Notes: a model not told the origin generated them from the sequence alone. DNA of 64,000 bases from Ensifer adhaerens (GCF_002007205.1 NZ_LAZS01000014.1:124001-188000), one strand, 5' to 3'. Positions 46,114 to 57,301 are shown, numbered from the stretch's first letter. Made by a program: numbers and translations.

Positions 46114-46563
46114 ATGCCGCTGTTTACGAAACTTGAACACGAGTTGCTGCAGGCGCTGCTGGTTGCCGACGTTGATTTTGTTGTTGTAGGTGGCGGTGCC
46201 GTTGTCGCTCACGGACATCAGCGTGAGCGCGGAGATATCGACATCCTTGTGCGCCAAACTGATGAAAACCTCCGTCGACTCCGAGAGGTACAGCTCGATT
46301 GGATCGGCTTCAAGGACCACCAGATTGCCGAACTCAAGCAGCTGGGCGCCAAGATCCAGGACAAGCGTCGCGGCTTCGACCTTCTGACTGACTTTCACGG
46401 AATGGACTTGGAGGAGATTTTTGCAACAAAAGTCACTGTTGAGGTAGACGGGAGGCCTCTGCCATTCATGTCGAGGGGGCTGGTCATTGCGTCCAAGAAG
46501 GCAGCCGTGGAAAGCGGAAAACACGAACAGAAAGACTTAGACGATATCAAAGCGCTTTCTTGA
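46114..46563 (+). CDS. Nucleotidyltransferase-fold protein, no partner seen
   Basis: 149 residues with a minimal nucleotidyltransferase core: VVVGGGAVVAHGHQR then GDIDILV, the GG...DxD motif. It resembles AbiEii/MNT-type antitoxin or toxin nucleotidyltransferases. A HEPN or AbiEi partner would be expected beside it but none is seen. The start ATG 46114 has GAGGTGA upstream. It is the last gene of the island before the tRNA. The activity is inferred from the motif only. Confidence 0.72.
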   Translation: MPLFTKLEHELLQALLVADVDFVVVGGGAVVAHGHQRERGDIDILVRQTDENLRRLREVQLDWIGFKDHQIAELKQLGAKIQDKRRGFDLLTDFHGMDLEEIFATKVTVEVDGRPLPFMSRGLVIASKKAAVESGKHEQKDLDDIKALS

Positions 46564-46915
46564 GAAAGCGAGCGGAACTGGAGGCTACAGCCGTGCGACG
46601 AAGTAAGGGAACCAACCTCCACCCCATACCCGGCAAGCTTCACCTAATCTTTTGGATGGCCGCAGCGATACAGTTGAGACGAGTATTGGATAGCTGCCTG
46701 AAGGCGCCACCCGCCGGCCCCATTCCCTACAGCACGCCAACATCGCTACGGTGAACCCGATTAGTCACACAACCCTCAAGGAGGCTGCTGAACATATTTC
46801 CCCAATTCAACACAGGCCTGAGTAATCAAAGCATCACATGAATGTGGGGTAAAATGGGGGCTGTCCGCACGAATGAGCGAAAACGTTAGCGAATTCAAAC
46901 GGTAATACGGGCAAT
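46564..46915. other. Gap between the nucleotidyltransferase gene and tRNA-Ser
   Basis: I see no gene here. An integrase gene would be expected in this position for a tRNA-targeted island, but no long coding frame with integrase motifs is present. Confidence 0.45.
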
Positions 46916-47005
<90 letters not shown>

Positions 47006-47111
47006 GCTTTGCTGGTCGGCGCTTGTTGAGCGCGGTCGGGTTCATAGCGGCAGATTCGGGTGCTGGCAAGGGCCTGTTTGAAGAATATGTAACGGCGCTG
47101 TTGCTTTCACC

Positions 47112-47139
47112 TTGACACGCCTGTGCAAATCCTTGTAAT
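47112..47139 (+). promoter_or_regulatory. Candidate sigma-70-type promoter for rplU-rpmA
   Basis: TTGACA (47112-47117), 16-bp spacer, TGTAAT (47134-47139). It lies about 160 bp upstream of rplU, leaving a long leader in which no gene is seen. Confidence 0.5.
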
Positions 47140-47300
47140 CCGCGCAATGAAGTGGTGTGGCCTGGCTTCACCGCATCGGGTGTGATTTGCGCCCTTTCAC
47201 CGGTGGATATCCGAAAAGGAGATCCACTCAACTGTCGACTGACAAAAAGACAGCCTTGTCCTTTGGGCAGAGAGCTGGATCGAACATGAAAGGATAAAAA

Positions 47301-47675
47301 ATGTTCGCAGTCATCAAGACCGGCGGTAAGCAGTACCGCGTGGCCGCCAACGACGTCCTCACCATCGAAAAGCTGGAAGGCGTTGCAGGCGACAAGATCG
47401 AATTCACCGAGATCCTGATGGTCGGCGTCGGCGCCGATGCAACCATCGGTGCTCCGTTTGTCGAAGGCGCCGTTGTCAGCGCTGAAGTTGTGGACCAGGG
47501 TCGCGCCAAGAAGGTCATCGCCTTCAAGAAGCGTCGCCGCCAGAACTCCAAGCGCTCGCGCGGTCACCGCCAGCACCAGACGACTGTCCGTATTCTGGAC
47601 ATCGCTGCTGCCGGTGGCAAGGCAAAGAAGGCTTCGAAGAAGTCTGAAGCTGCCGCTGAAGCCGCTGCAAACTGA
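47301..47675 (+). CDS. rplU: 50S ribosomal protein L21
   Basis: 124 residues. L21 binds 23S rRNA in the large subunit. [34 protein letters not shown] and HQTTVRI are family hallmarks. A Lys/Ala-rich tail ([18 protein letters not shown]) extends beyond the usual ~103 residues, as is common in Rhizobiales. It is followed by rpmA. Confidence 0.98.
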   Translation: MFAVIKTGGKQYRVAANDVLTIEKLEGVAGDKIEFTEILMVGVGADATIGAPFVEGAVVSAEVVDQGRAKKVIAFKKRRRQNSKRSRGHRQHQTTVRILDIAAAGGKAKKASKKSEAAAEAAAN

Positions 47676-47708
47676 GTTCAGGGATCTAAGGTTTAAAGGA
47701 GAACACCA

Positions 47709-47978
47709 ATGGCACACAAAAAAGCTGGCGGTTCGTCGCGTAACGGTCGCGATTCTCAGTCCAAGCGCCTTGGCGTGAAGAAGTTCGGCGGCGAAAACGT
47801 CGTTGCGGGCAACATCATCGTGCGCCAGCGCGGCACGAAGTGGCATCCGGGCGCCAATGTCGGCCTCGGCAAGGACCACACGATTTTTGCGCTTACGGCT
47901 GGCAACGTTGACTACCGTACGAAGGCCAATGGCCGCGTGTACGTGTCTGTAATGCCGAAAGCCGAAGCAGCGGAATAA
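47709..47978 (+). CDS. rpmA: 50S ribosomal protein L27
   Basis: 89 residues of L27, whose N-terminus reaches toward the peptidyl-transferase centre. [30 protein letters not shown] and [11 protein letters not shown] are intact. AAAGGAG precedes the ATG. It is cotranscribed with rplU and then meets a strong terminator. Confidence 0.98.
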   Translation: MAHKKAGGSSRNGRDSQSKRLGVKKFGGENVVAGNIIVRQRGTKWHPGANVGLGKDHTIFALTAGNVDYRTKANGRVYVSVMPKAEAAE

Positions 47979-48052
47979 GCCGGTAGCGCTCTAAAACAGC
48001 CGGCGTCTCATCGACCCGGCTGACGCACCTGATGGTTCCAAGCCAGACTTCA

Positions 48053-48090
48053 AAGGGGAGATGGGGCAATACCCAATCTCCCCTTTTTCG
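48053..48090 (+). terminator. Terminator of rplU-rpmA
   Basis: AAGGGGAGATGGG (48053-48065) pairs with CCCA-TCTCCCCTT (48072-48085, one bulged A) and is followed by a T-run. It lies just before the acetyltransferase gene's ribosome-binding site. Confidence 0.85.
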
Positions 48091-48105
48091 TTTCTGGAGG
48101 AAACC

Positions 48106-48738
48106 ATGCAAACCGAGTTGTTGAGGGAAGACCAATCCCGGTCTCCCGAGCAGAGGCTGAGGCCCCAACGGTCAAGGACCGATTGCCCGATATTGTTGTC
48201 ACCCCGGCTCGTTCTGCGCGCCCCCCACGAAGACGATATCGACGCCCTTGCCCATCTTGCCAACAATGCCAATGTCGCGACCATGGTCTCGCGCATGCCG
48301 CACCCGTATACGACGGCTGACGCCGCCGACTTCGTGCGACGCGCGAAAGCCGGCACGATTGGCAAGTGCGTCTACGCGATTACCAAGGCGGACAATGGCG
48401 CATTTCTCGGTTGCTGCGGTATCGAGCCGCATCCCGACGGCAAGACGGCAGAGCTTGGCTACTGGCTGGGCGAACCCTACTGGAACCAGGGCTATGCCAC
48501 CGAGGCCGCCCAGGTCCTGACCGACATGGCGTTCCGCACCCGCGACATCGACCAGATCGATGCGCGCTGCCGGGTCATGAACCTCGCTTCCCGCCGCGTC
48601 ATCCAGAAGTGCGGCTTCCAGTTCCAGGGAAGCGGCATGGTCGGCAGCCTGGCGCTCGGCGGCTCGATCGCCGTCGAATGGTACCGGCTCGACCGAAAGA
48701 CCTGGGTCTCCTTGAGAAGCTGGGGAGGCATGCGATGA
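48106..48738 (+). CDS. GNAT acetyltransferase (RimJ/RimL-type)
   Basis: 210 residues. The GNAT core reads LLSPRLVLRAPHEDDIDALA, then GCCGIEPHPDGKTAELGYWLGEPYWNQGYATEAAQ with the acetyl-CoA loop, and ARCRVMNLASRRVIQKCGFQ. This subgroup usually acetylates N-terminal amines or ribosomal proteins; the target is unknown. The start ATG 48106 has GGAGGAAA upstream. It overlaps the next gene by ATGA. Confidence 0.88.
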   Translation: MQTELLREDQSRSPEQRLRPQRSRTDCPILLSPRLVLRAPHEDDIDALAHLANNANVATMVSRMPHPYTTADAADFVRRAKAGTIGKCVYAITKADNGAFLGCCGIEPHPDGKTAELGYWLGEPYWNQGYATEAAQVLTDMAFRTRDIDQIDARCRVMNLASRRVIQKCGFQFQGSGMVGSLALGGSIAVEWYRLDRKTWVSLRSWGGMR

Positions 48739-49319
48739 ACGCGCTCGCTTCCGAACGCCAGCGGACCGTCGCCCGCCCCGGCCCCGGGCCTTGCCCGGTC
48801 ATCGAGACCCGGCGCCTCGTCCTGCGCCCGCACCGACGCGCCGACGCCGAGGCGATCGCCCAGTCGCTTGGTGATTTCCAGGTCGCCCGCATGCTTGCCC
48901 GCGTGCCGGCGCCCTACGATCAGCAGGACGCGCTCGACTGGCTGATGGCACAGACATCGGGACTGACGCCCGACTGGACCTTTGCCGTCACCACTGGCGA
49001 CGACGTGCATATCGGTTGCGTCGGCATCGAACTCCGGCACGGCCAATGGCATTTGGGCTACTGGCTGAACCGGTTCTACTGGGGCAAGGGCTTTGCCTCC
49101 GAAGCGGCTTATGCGGCGGTCGAACGCTTCTTCCGCCGCATGCCCGAAACGACCCTGCATTCCGGCGTCTTTGCCGACAATCCGGGGTCGTTGAAGGTGC
49201 AGGAGAAGATCGGCTTCCAGATCACTGGCTGCACCCAGGTCTATGCGCTCGCCCGCAACGCCATGGTCGCCCATATCGAAACGCGGCTGACCGCCGCCGA
49301 TCTGCGCCGACCGCACTGA
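48735..49319 (+). CDS. GNAT acetyltransferase (second of a tandem pair)
   Basis: 194 residues, similar in layout to the preceding GNAT: VIETRRLVLRPHRRADAEAI, then GCVGIELRHGQWHLGYWLNRFYWGKGFASEAAYA and SGVFADNPGSLKVQEKIGFQ. The ATG overlaps the previous stop (ATGA), so the two are translated together, perhaps after gene duplication. The substrate is unknown. A strong terminator follows. Confidence 0.88.
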   Translation: MNALASERQRTVARPGPGPCPVIETRRLVLRPHRRADAEAIAQSLGDFQVARMLARVPAPYDQQDALDWLMAQTSGLTPDWTFAVTTGDDVHIGCVGIELRHGQWHLGYWLNRFYWGKGFASEAAYAAVERFFRRMPETTLHSGVFADNPGSLKVQEKIGFQITGCTQVYALARNAMVAHIETRLTAADLRRPH

Positions 49320-49324
49320 AAGAC

Positions 49325-49357
49325 AACCCCGCGAAGCTCGGCTTCGCGGGGTTTTTT
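49325..49357. terminator. Shared terminator between the GNAT pair and the convergent nuclease gene
   Basis: CCCCGCGAAGC (49327-49337) pairs with GCTTCGCGGGG (49341-49351), followed by six T's. It can serve the plus-strand GNAT operon. Confidence 0.88.
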
Positions 49358-50217
49358 CATGCGAGCGTGAAGCCGACGGGCAGGTGATCGGAGCCCTTGG
49401 CCTCATAGTCGGTCCAGGCGTCCGTCAGGCGCGACGCGAGGCCGGCACTCAGGAAACAATAGTCGAGATGCATGCGTCTTTCGGGGTTTTCGGGATGAAT
49501 CCAGCTATAGCTTTCAGGCGTCAGCCGGCCGAGATGGGCAAGCGCGTCGACCGGGTTCTCAAGCCGCAGCGAGCGGCCGTAGAAGGCATCGCGCGAACCC
49601 ACCATGGCGTTATATTCCGGGGTCTCCGGCTCCATGTTGAAATCGCCCATGACGACGAAATCTTCGGGATGCGGCGGCTCGGCAAGGCCGAAGTCGGCCG
49701 CCCCGGTGATCGCGCCGCCTTCGAGCGGATAACCGAGAAGCCGGTCCTTCAGGTAGCGGATCTGGGCGATGCGCTCGGCGGGAAGCACGTGGTCGAGATG
49801 CACGGAATAGACACGGAGCGGACCGCCGGGCGTTGCAATCAGCGCTTCGGTCGCGCCGCGCTGCAGGTTCATCGGGCTGATCGTGCGGGTGCGCGGCAAG
49901 GGGATCAGCCGCGTCGCAAGGATCGGCCAGCGCGACAGGATCATGTTGCCGAACTGGAAGCGGCGGCTGACGGCCCGGCCGTCCTCGATCGCCGAGCCGA
50001 TGTCGATGTCGCAGGGCGCGTGGAAAGCAGAGAAATGACCCGGAAACAATTTCTCGAAGCGGGTGGCGAGATCGACATGACCGTTGCGATGAAAGCCGCG
50101 CGTCACTTCCTGCAACGCAATGATGTCGGCATCCCCGATCGAGGCGGCGATGCGCTCGGGATCGAAGCGGCCGTCGAGACCGATGCCGTATTGGATGTTG
50201 TAGCTGACGAACCGCAC
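49357..50217 (-). CDS. Endonuclease/exonuclease/phosphatase family protein
   Basis: 286 residues. The DNase I-like fold motifs are VSYNIQYG and IIALQEVTRG (metal Glu), YSVHLDH, VVMGDFN and a final SDHLPVGF. The family includes AP endonucleases, phosphodiesterases and sphingomyelinases; the substrate cannot be told. No signal peptide is obvious. GTG at 50217 with GGAGG upstream is the likely start; upstream in-frame codons encode a non-conserved stretch. Confidence 0.85.
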   Translation of the reverse strand: MRFVSYNIQYGIGLDGRFDPERIAASIGDADIIALQEVTRGFHRNGHVDLATRFEKLFPGHFSAFHAPCDIDIGSAIEDGRAVSRRFQFGNMILSRWPILATRLIPLPRTRTISPMNLQRGATEALIATPGGPLRVYSVHLDHVLPAERIAQIRYLKDRLLGYPLEGGAITGAADFGLAEPPHPEDFVVMGDFNMEPETPEYNAMVGSRDAFYGRSLRLENPVDALAHLGRLTPESYSWIHPENPERRMHLDYCFLSAGLASRLTDAWTDYEAKGSDHLPVGFTLA

Positions 50218-50324
50218 GATATTCTTTGACCTCCGAATAAACCGCCTATATCGATGGCGGCAAAATAAAGCGGGATGAGGAAAAGTGTATGCGGTTTTCC
50301 GCCCGCATCCCGCTCTCACCGTGA

Positions 50325-51386
<1,062 letters not shown>

Positions 51387-51387
51387 T

Positions 51388-52557
51388 ATGACCAAGACCC
51401 GCAAGCCGCTTCAAAAGTATCGCCGGGTCGTCATCAAGATCGGGTCGGCATTGCTGGTCGACCGCGCCACCGGGCTGAAGAAGGCCTGGCTCGACGCCAT
51501 GTGCGCCGACATCGCCGGCCTCAAGGCCAAGGGCGTCGAAGTGCTGGTCGTCTCCTCGGGCGCGATCGCGCTCGGCCGTACCGTGCTCAATCTGCCCGCA
51601 GGCGCGTTGAAGCTGGAAGAAAGCCAGGCGGCCGCCGCCGTCGGCCAGATCGCGCTGGCGCGCGCCTGGTCCGAGAGCCTGTCCACCGATGCCATCGTCG
51701 CCGGTCAGGTGCTCTTGACCTTGGGGGATACGGAAGAGCGCCGCCGCTATCTCAATGCCCGCGCCACCATCAACCAGTTGCTGAAGCTCGGCGCGGTGCC
51801 GATCATCAACGAGAACGACACGGTCGCGACCACCGAAATCCGCTATGGCGACAACGATCGCCTCGCCGCCCGCGTCGCCACCATGGTCGGCGCCGACCTG
51901 CTGGTATTGCTCTCCGATATCGACGGGCTCTACACCGCTCCGCCGCACCTCGACCCGAATGCACGTTTCCTCGAAACGATCGCCGAGATCACGCCTGAGA
52001 TAGAAGCCATGGCCGGTGGTGCTGCATCCGAGCTTTCGCGCGGCGGCATGCGCACGAAGATCGATGCCGGCAAGATCGCGACGACCGCCGGCTGCGCCAT
52101 GATCATCGCGTCGGGCAAGCCCGACCATCCGCTGGCGGCGATCGAGGACGGCGCTCGCTCGTCCTGGTTCGCGCCGTCGGGTTCCCCAGTAACGGCGCGC
52201 AAGACCTGGATTGCCGGGCAGTTGCTGCCGGCCGGAACGCTCCGCGTCGATGCCGGCGCCGAGGAGGCGCTGCGCTCCGGCAAGAGTTTGCTGCCGGCAG
52301 GTGTGCGCGACGTCACCGGCAGCTTCAGCCGCGGCGACACGATCGCCATTCTCGGCACATCGGGCCGCGAGATCGCCCGTGGACTTGCCGGCTACGATGC
52401 CGACGAAGCCCGCCAGATCGCCGGCAAGAAGTCGGCCGAGATCGCCGCGATCCTCGGCTATGCCGGCCGCGCCGCCATGGTGCATCGCGACGATATGGTG
52501 ATGACCGGAAAACGTGCTGAGGTAGAGGGCAGCCGGAAGGATGAGGTCCATGCTTGA
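51388..52557 (+). CDS. proB: Glutamate 5-kinase
   Basis: 389 residues. ProB phosphorylates glutamate for proline synthesis. The amino-acid-kinase domain has [33 protein letters not shown] and [14 protein letters not shown]-terminal PUA domain follows ([20 protein letters not shown]). It starts one base after the obgE stop and overlaps proA. Confidence 0.98.
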   Translation: MTKTRKPLQKYRRVVIKIGSALLVDRATGLKKAWLDAMCADIAGLKAKGVEVLVVSSGAIALGRTVLNLPAGALKLEESQAAAAVGQIALARAWSESLSTDAIVAGQVLLTLGDTEERRRYLNARATINQLLKLGAVPIINENDTVATTEIRYGDNDRLAARVATMVGADLLVLLSDIDGLYTAPPHLDPNARFLETIAEITPEIEAMAGGAASELSRGGMRTKIDAGKIATTAGCAMIIASGKPDHPLAAIEDGARSSWFAPSGSPVTARKTWIAGQLLPAGTLRVDAGAEEALRSGKSLLPAGVRDVTGSFSRGDTIAILGTSGREIARGLAGYDADEARQIAGKKSAEIAAILGYAGRAAMVHRDDMVMTGKRAEVEGSRKDEVHA

Positions 52558-53833
52558 CGAGGTGAAGAACAAGGACGACGTCGAGAGCGTCATGCTGGAA
52601 ATCGGCCGCCGGGCCAAGGCCGCCAGCCGACCGCTTGCAGTCGCCAGCGCCGAACGCAAGCACGCCGCCCTGATCGCCATGGCCGACACGATCGTCGCCC
52701 GCACGAACGATATCCTCGCCGCCAACGCGATCGACCTTGAAAACGCCCGCGAAAGCGGCGTCGCCGCATCCTTCATCGACCGCCTGACACTGACCGAAGG
52801 CCGCATCCATGACATGGCAAACGGCATCCGCGCGATCGCCGAGTTCAAGGATCCGGTCGGCGATATCATTGCCGAATGGGATCGGCCGAACGGCCTGCAT
52901 ATCGAGCGCGTGCGCACGCCGCTCGGCGTTATCGGCGTCATCTATGAAAGCCGGCCGAACGTGACGGCGGACGCCGGTGCCTTGTGCCTGAAAGCCGGCA
53001 ATGCCGTCATCCTGCGCGGCGGCTCCGATAGCTTCCATTCTTCGGGCGCGATCCATGCCTGCCTCGTCGAGGGGCTGAAGGCCGCAGGTCTGCCGGAACA
53101 TGCGATCCAGATGGTGCCGGTCGCCGATCGCGCCGCCGTCGGCGCCATGCTTTCGGGTCTCGCAGGCACGATCGACGTCATCGTTCCGCGCGGCGGCAAG
53201 AGCCTGGTCGCCCGCGTCCAGAACGAGGCGCGCGTTCCGGTCTTTGCCCATCTCGAAGGCCTCTGCCACATCTACGTCGACGCCTCGGCCGATCTCGCCA
53301 TGGCGGAAAAGATCGTCGTCAACGCCAAGATGCGCCGCACCGGCATCTGCGGCGCTGCCGAAACGCTGCTGATCGACCGCAACGACGCCGACCGGCTCGT
53401 CAAGCCGCTACTGAAAGCCCTGCTGGCAGCCGGCTGCGAAGTGCGCGTGTCGGACGAACTCACGGGCGCGGTTGACGGCTTGAAGACGGCCACCGATGAG
53501 GACTGGGCGACGGAGTATCTCGACGCGATCATTTCGGTGAAGCTGGTCGACGGCATTTCCGGCGCCATCGAGCACATCGCCACCTGGTCGTCGGCCCACA
53601 CGGAAGCCGTCATCGCCGAGGATCCGGCTGTGGTCGAGCGCTTCTTCTCGGAGATCGATTCCGCGATCCTCTTGCACAATGCTTCCACGCAGTTCGCCGA
53701 TGGCGGCGAGTTCGGCATGGGCGGCGAGATCGGTATCGCGACGGGCAAGATGCATGCCCGCGGCCCGGTCGGGGTCGAGCAACTGACATCCTTCAAGTAT
53801 CGGGTGCGCGGTGCTGGACAGGTCAGGCCCTGA
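52550..53833 (+). CDS. proA: Gamma-glutamyl phosphate reductase
   Basis: 427 residues. ProA reduces gamma-glutamyl phosphate to glutamate semialdehyde. The aldehyde-dehydrogenase-like fold has [20 protein letters not shown] and the catalytic Cys in [16 protein letters not shown] 52550 overlaps the end of proB by 8 bp; an in-frame ATG at 52541 has its Shine-Dalgarno too close. It overlaps the nadD start region. Confidence 0.97.
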   Translation: MLDEVKNKDDVESVMLEIGRRAKAASRPLAVASAERKHAALIAMADTIVARTNDILAANAIDLENARESGVAASFIDRLTLTEGRIHDMANGIRAIAEFKDPVGDIIAEWDRPNGLHIERVRTPLGVIGVIYESRPNVTADAGALCLKAGNAVILRGGSDSFHSSGAIHACLVEGLKAAGLPEHAIQMVPVADRAAVGAMLSGLAGTIDVIVPRGGKSLVARVQNEARVPVFAHLEGLCHIYVDASADLAMAEKIVVNAKMRRTGICGAAETLLIDRNDADRLVKPLLKALLAAGCEVRVSDELTGAVDGLKTATDEDWATEYLDAIISVKLVDGISGAIEHIATWSSAHTEAVIAEDPAVVERFFSEIDSAILLHNASTQFADGGEFGMGGEIGIATGKMHARGPVGVEQLTSFKYRVRGAGQVRP

Positions 53834-54458
53834 GGTGATCGCGGGCAAGGTGAACGCCCGCTACCTGCGCATGCCGCATGTCGAGGCCGGCATGGTGGTG
53901 GGCCTCTTCGGCGGATCCTTCAATCCGCCGCATGAGGGCCATGTGCTGGTGGCCGATACCGCGATCCAGCGGCTCGGGCTCGACCAGCTCTGGTGGATGG
54001 TCACGCCCGGCAACCCGCTGAAGGATCACAACAACCTGGCCCCGCTCGCCGAGCGCATCGCCATGAGCGAGGAGATTGCGCGGAACCCGCGCATCAAGGT
54101 GACGGCCTTCGAAAAAGCCCTCGGCCAAAGCTTTACCGCCCGTACGCTGGAAATCGTCCAGGCACGAAACCGCGACATCCGTTTCGTCTGGATCATGGGC
54201 TCCGACAATCTGAAGAGCTTCCATCGCTGGCAGAGCTGGCAGAAGATCGCCCGCACCTTCCCGATTGCGGTGATCGATCGGCCGGGCTCGACGCTCGCCT
54301 ATCTCTCCTCGCGCATGGCGAAAACCTTCGACTATGCCCGCATCGACGAGGACGACGCGCGGCGCCTCGCCTTCCACCAGGCTCCCGCCTGGACCTTCAT
54401 CCATGGCCCGCGCTCATCGATGAGCTCGACGGCGCTCCGGGCCGCCGGCGGAGTATGA
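53811..54458 (+). CDS. nadD: Nicotinate-nucleotide adenylyltransferase
   Basis: 215 residues from GTG 53811. NadD forms nicotinic acid adenine dinucleotide in NAD synthesis. The nucleotidyltransferase signature [15 protein letters not shown] and the C-terminal ISSTxxR-like [10 protein letters not shown] are present, with [14 protein letters not shown] in the middle. The start is uncertain: GTG 53811, GTG 53850 and ATG 53871 (MPHVEAG) are all in frame, and the conserved part begins soon after the last. Confidence 0.94.
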   Translation: MLDRSGPEVIAGKVNARYLRMPHVEAGMVVGLFGGSFNPPHEGHVLVADTAIQRLGLDQLWWMVTPGNPLKDHNNLAPLAERIAMSEEIARNPRIKVTAFEKALGQSFTARTLEIVQARNRDIRFVWIMGSDNLKSFHRWQSWQKIARTFPIAVIDRPGSTLAYLSSRMAKTFDYARIDEDDARRLAFHQAPAWTFIHGPRSSMSSTALRAAGGV

Positions 54459-54560
54459 TTTCCTGGGAATCAGTTCTGCTGTCTTGAAACCGCTACGGTT
54501 TGATGCCTACATTCATGGACGGTTCGATCTTTGTTCGAATCGAAAGTGCCTGTTCTGTTC

Positions 54561-54992
54561 ATGTGGAAAGGAAAGACCCTGACAACAGCACACGCCAAGG
54601 GATATGCGGTCTCCGCATTCCCGCGCAGCACGGGATCGAGCGACGAAGCCGCTGTCCGTGCGCTTCAACTGGTCCTCGAGAGCCTAGAGGACTCGAAGGC
54701 AGAAGATATCGTCAGCATCAACATTGCCGGAAAATCGGCGCTGGGAGACTTCATGGTCGTTGTCTCCGGGCGATCGACACGGCATGTGATGGCCATTGCC
54801 GATCACCTGACGACCGACCTGAAAGACGGGGGCTTTGGCAATGCCCGTGTCGAAGGTCTGGAAGGCGGTGACTGGGTGCTGATCGACACCGGTGATGTGA
54901 TCGTTCACATCTTCCGGCCGGAAATCCGGGAGTTCTACAACATCGAGAAGATGTGGGCGGCTCCCGAGATCGAGGACGGCACCTTGCATTGA
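54561..54992 (+). CDS. rsfS: Ribosomal silencing factor RsfS
   Basis: 143 residues. RsfS binds L14 and blocks subunit joining in poor nutrition. The core SLEDSKAEDIVSINIAGKS, DFMVVVSGRSTRHVMAIAD, GGDWVLIDTGDVIVHIF and REFYNIEKMW is complete. ATG 54561 is chosen; a TTG 30 bp upstream is possible, and the region homologous to relatives begins around LTTAHAKG. rlmH follows, as in many bacteria. Confidence 0.95.
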   Translation: MWKGKTLTTAHAKGYAVSAFPRSTGSSDEAAVRALQLVLESLEDSKAEDIVSINIAGKSALGDFMVVVSGRSTRHVMAIADHLTTDLKDGGFGNARVEGLEGGDWVLIDTGDVIVHIFRPEIREFYNIEKMWAAPEIEDGTLH

Positions 54993-55255
54993 GACCGACC
55001 GGGTCGCCGCGCAGCCGAATGCCGGACGAGCCGAGTTGCGGTCATGCATGAATGTGAAGGGCTGGCGCCGCCTTGGGCGGCGTTGTCAGCCGGATATTTG
55101 TTGCGACTGATCGTAACCTTCAGGCCCGTCAAACGGACAAGGCGCGCACCGACGCTGCAAGGCTCCATGGACGCGGCATAAGATTCTCCTTGAATCGATC
55201 CGATTTCAGGACTTAAGCAGTGCGCGTTGCAGCGCAAGCGAGGACGGACAAGGTC

Positions 55256-55738
55256 ATGCGTATCGGACTTTTCGCAGTCGGCCGCCTGAAGGCGGGGCCG
55301 GAAAAGGATCTTGCGGCCCGTTATCTCGATCGCTTCTCCAAGGCCGGTCCGGCGATCGGTCTCGAGCTTTCCCGCGTCGCCGAAGTCAACGAAAGCCGCG
55401 CCTCGAATGCCGAGACGCGCAAGCGCGAGGAAGCCGTGCAGCTTGAAAAGGCGCTTGCCGAGGGCAGCCTGCTCGTGCTCCTGGACGAGCGTGGCAAGGC
55501 GCTCGACTCCGAAGGCTTTGCCTCGCTTCTCGGCAGCTTCCGCGACAGCGGCAAACGCGATCTGATGATCGCGATCGGTGGCGCCGACGGCCTAGATCCG
55601 AGCCTTCACGCCCGCGCCGATGCGGTGCTCAACCTTGGAAAGATGACCTGGCCGCACCAGCTGGTGCGCATCCTGATCGCCGAACAGCTCTACCGGGCAG
55701 TGACCATTCTCTCCGGCCACCCCTATCACCGCGTCTGA
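55256..55738 (+). CDS. rlmH: 23S rRNA (pseudouridine1915-N3)-methyltransferase
   Basis: 160-residue SPOUT methyltransferase that methylates pseudouridine 1915 of 23S rRNA. LLDERGKALDSEGFA, IAIGGADGLDP (SAM knot) and MTWPHQLVRILIAEQLYRA with the terminal SGHPYHR are the family hallmarks. ATG 55256 has GGACAAGG upstream. Confidence 0.97.
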   Translation: MRIGLFAVGRLKAGPEKDLAARYLDRFSKAGPAIGLELSRVAEVNESRASNAETRKREEAVQLEKALAEGSLLVLLDERGKALDSEGFASLLGSFRDSGKRDLMIAIGGADGLDPSLHARADAVLNLGKMTWPHQLVRILIAEQLYRAVTILSGHPYHRV

Positions 55739-55864
55739 CGCGACAGGATTTTTTTCGGAAGTGCCCCACCCGGTACACGCGGCGATAACGAGAATATGCT
55801 TGGTCGTGCGCGCCAAATCAGATTAGGTTTTTTCCTCATATTTTCGGATGGACGCACGCAACGG

Positions 55865-57301
55865 ATGACGCCCCGAGGCAGGACCAGCGTTTTCGGCATG
55901 GGAAGGGACGACGCGGGGCGGCTTGCCCGTAAAGCGGCGGCGTTTGCGCTTGCACTTGCGCTTGGCCTGCCCGCTGCTGCGCAGGAAACTGCAGCTCCCG
56001 GCGCGACCGAAACCACCACCGGTCAGGAGCAGGGCCCGCCCGACCCGGCCGCCGACCTGACGCTGCGCCGCAACAGCACGCGCAGCGAACTGGATGCGCT
56101 CTCCAGAACGATCACGCTGTCGCAGGAGCGCGCCAATGCGCTGACCGAGACGATTGCCGAGATCGACAAGACCAACGAGACGCTGCGCGCCGCGATCGTC
56201 GAATCCGCGAAAAAGCGCCAGGATCTCGAGCAGCAGATCGTCGACGGCGAGAAGAAGCTCGGCGACCTCAGGACCAAGGAAGACACGGTCCGCCGGTCGC
56301 TGCGGTCACGCCGGGGCGTGCTTGCCGAGGTGCTGGCCGCCCTGCAGCGAATGGGGCGCAATCCACCGCCGGCGATCCTGGTCACGCCCGAGGATGCGCT
56401 TGGCTCCGTGCGCAGCGCCATCCTGCTTGGCGCCGTCGTGCCCGGCCTGCGCAAGGAAACCGAAAATCTCGTCGCCGACCTCAAGGCATTGGCCGATATC
56501 CGTGCCGGCATCGACCGCCAACGCGAGGACCTGACCGCGGCGATGACGGCCAATGTCGAGGAAGAGCGCCGCATGTCGATGCTGGTTGCCGAGAAGGAGA
56601 AGCTGCGCCAGGCGAGCGCCGGCGAACTTGCGGCAGAGCAGCGCAAGGCGCAAGAGCTTGCTTCACAGGCGACCAACCTCCAGGGTCTGATCGGCTCGCT
56701 GGAGGATCAGATCGCCTCCGTGCGCGACGCCGCCGAGGCTGCGCGCGCCCAGGAGGAGGAGCGACGGCGCATGAGCGAGGCCGAGCGCGAGGCGGCGCGG
56801 GAACTCGCCCGCAATGCGGCGCCCGACAAAAACCGCATTGCGCCCGCATATGTGTTTTCGGAGCTGAGGAACAAGCTTGCCTATCCGGCCGCCGGATCGC
56901 TGTTGCGTAAATTCGGCGATGCAGACGGCACGGGGCATTCCCTGCAAGGGATCATGTTGGAAACCAATCCCGGCGCGCTGGTGACTGCGCCGTCAGATGG
57001 CTGGATCGTCTATGCAGGCAATTTCCGCAGTTATGGGCAGATGATCATTCTCAACCCGGGCGATGGCTACCACGTCGTGCTTTCGGGGATGGAGAAGGTG
57101 AGCGTGCAGACTGGCCAGTTCGTCGTGGCGGGTGAGCCACTGGCGACGATGGGGGCAAAAAGAGTGGCGAGCGCTGCGGCCTTGGCGCTGGAAACGGACC
57201 GGCCGACGCTTTACATTGAATTCCGAAAAGACGGAAAACCGGTTGATTCCCGACCATGGTGGACCGCAGCAGAGGTTGGAAAGGCGCGAAATGATACGTA
57301 G
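55865..57301 (+). CDS. EnvC-like murein hydrolase activator (LytM/M23 domain)
   Basis: 478 residues. A signal peptide (about residues 12-40, AAAFALALALGLPAAAQ) is followed by a long coiled coil (about 70-330, with Glu/Ala/Arg heptads such as EAARAQEEERRRMSEAERE). A C-terminal LytM/peptidase M23 domain follows (GHSLQGIMLETNPGALVTAP, GWIVYAGNFRSYGQMIILN). The usual M23 zinc ligands look incomplete, as in EnvC, so it is probably an amidase activator rather than a peptidase. ATG 55865 is a working choice; ATG 55796 and 55898 are also in frame. It overlaps ctpA by 11 bp. Confidence 0.86.
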   Translation: MTPRGRTSVFGMGRDDAGRLARKAAAFALALALGLPAAAQETAAPGATETTTGQEQGPPDPAADLTLRRNSTRSELDALSRTITLSQERANALTETIAEIDKTNETLRAAIVESAKKRQDLEQQIVDGEKKLGDLRTKEDTVRRSLRSRRGVLAEVLAALQRMGRNPPPAILVTPEDALGSVRSAILLGAVVPGLRKETENLVADLKALADIRAGIDRQREDLTAAMTANVEEERRMSMLVAEKEKLRQASAGELAAEQRKAQELASQATNLQGLIGSLEDQIASVRDAAEAARAQEEERRRMSEAEREAARELARNAAPDKNRIAPAYVFSELRNKLAYPAAGSLLRKFGDADGTGHSLQGIMLETNPGALVTAPSDGWIVYAGNFRSYGQMIILNPGDGYHVVLSGMEKVSVQTGQFVVAGEPLATMGAKRVASAAALALETDRPTLYIEFRKDGKPVDSRPWWTAAEVGKARNDT

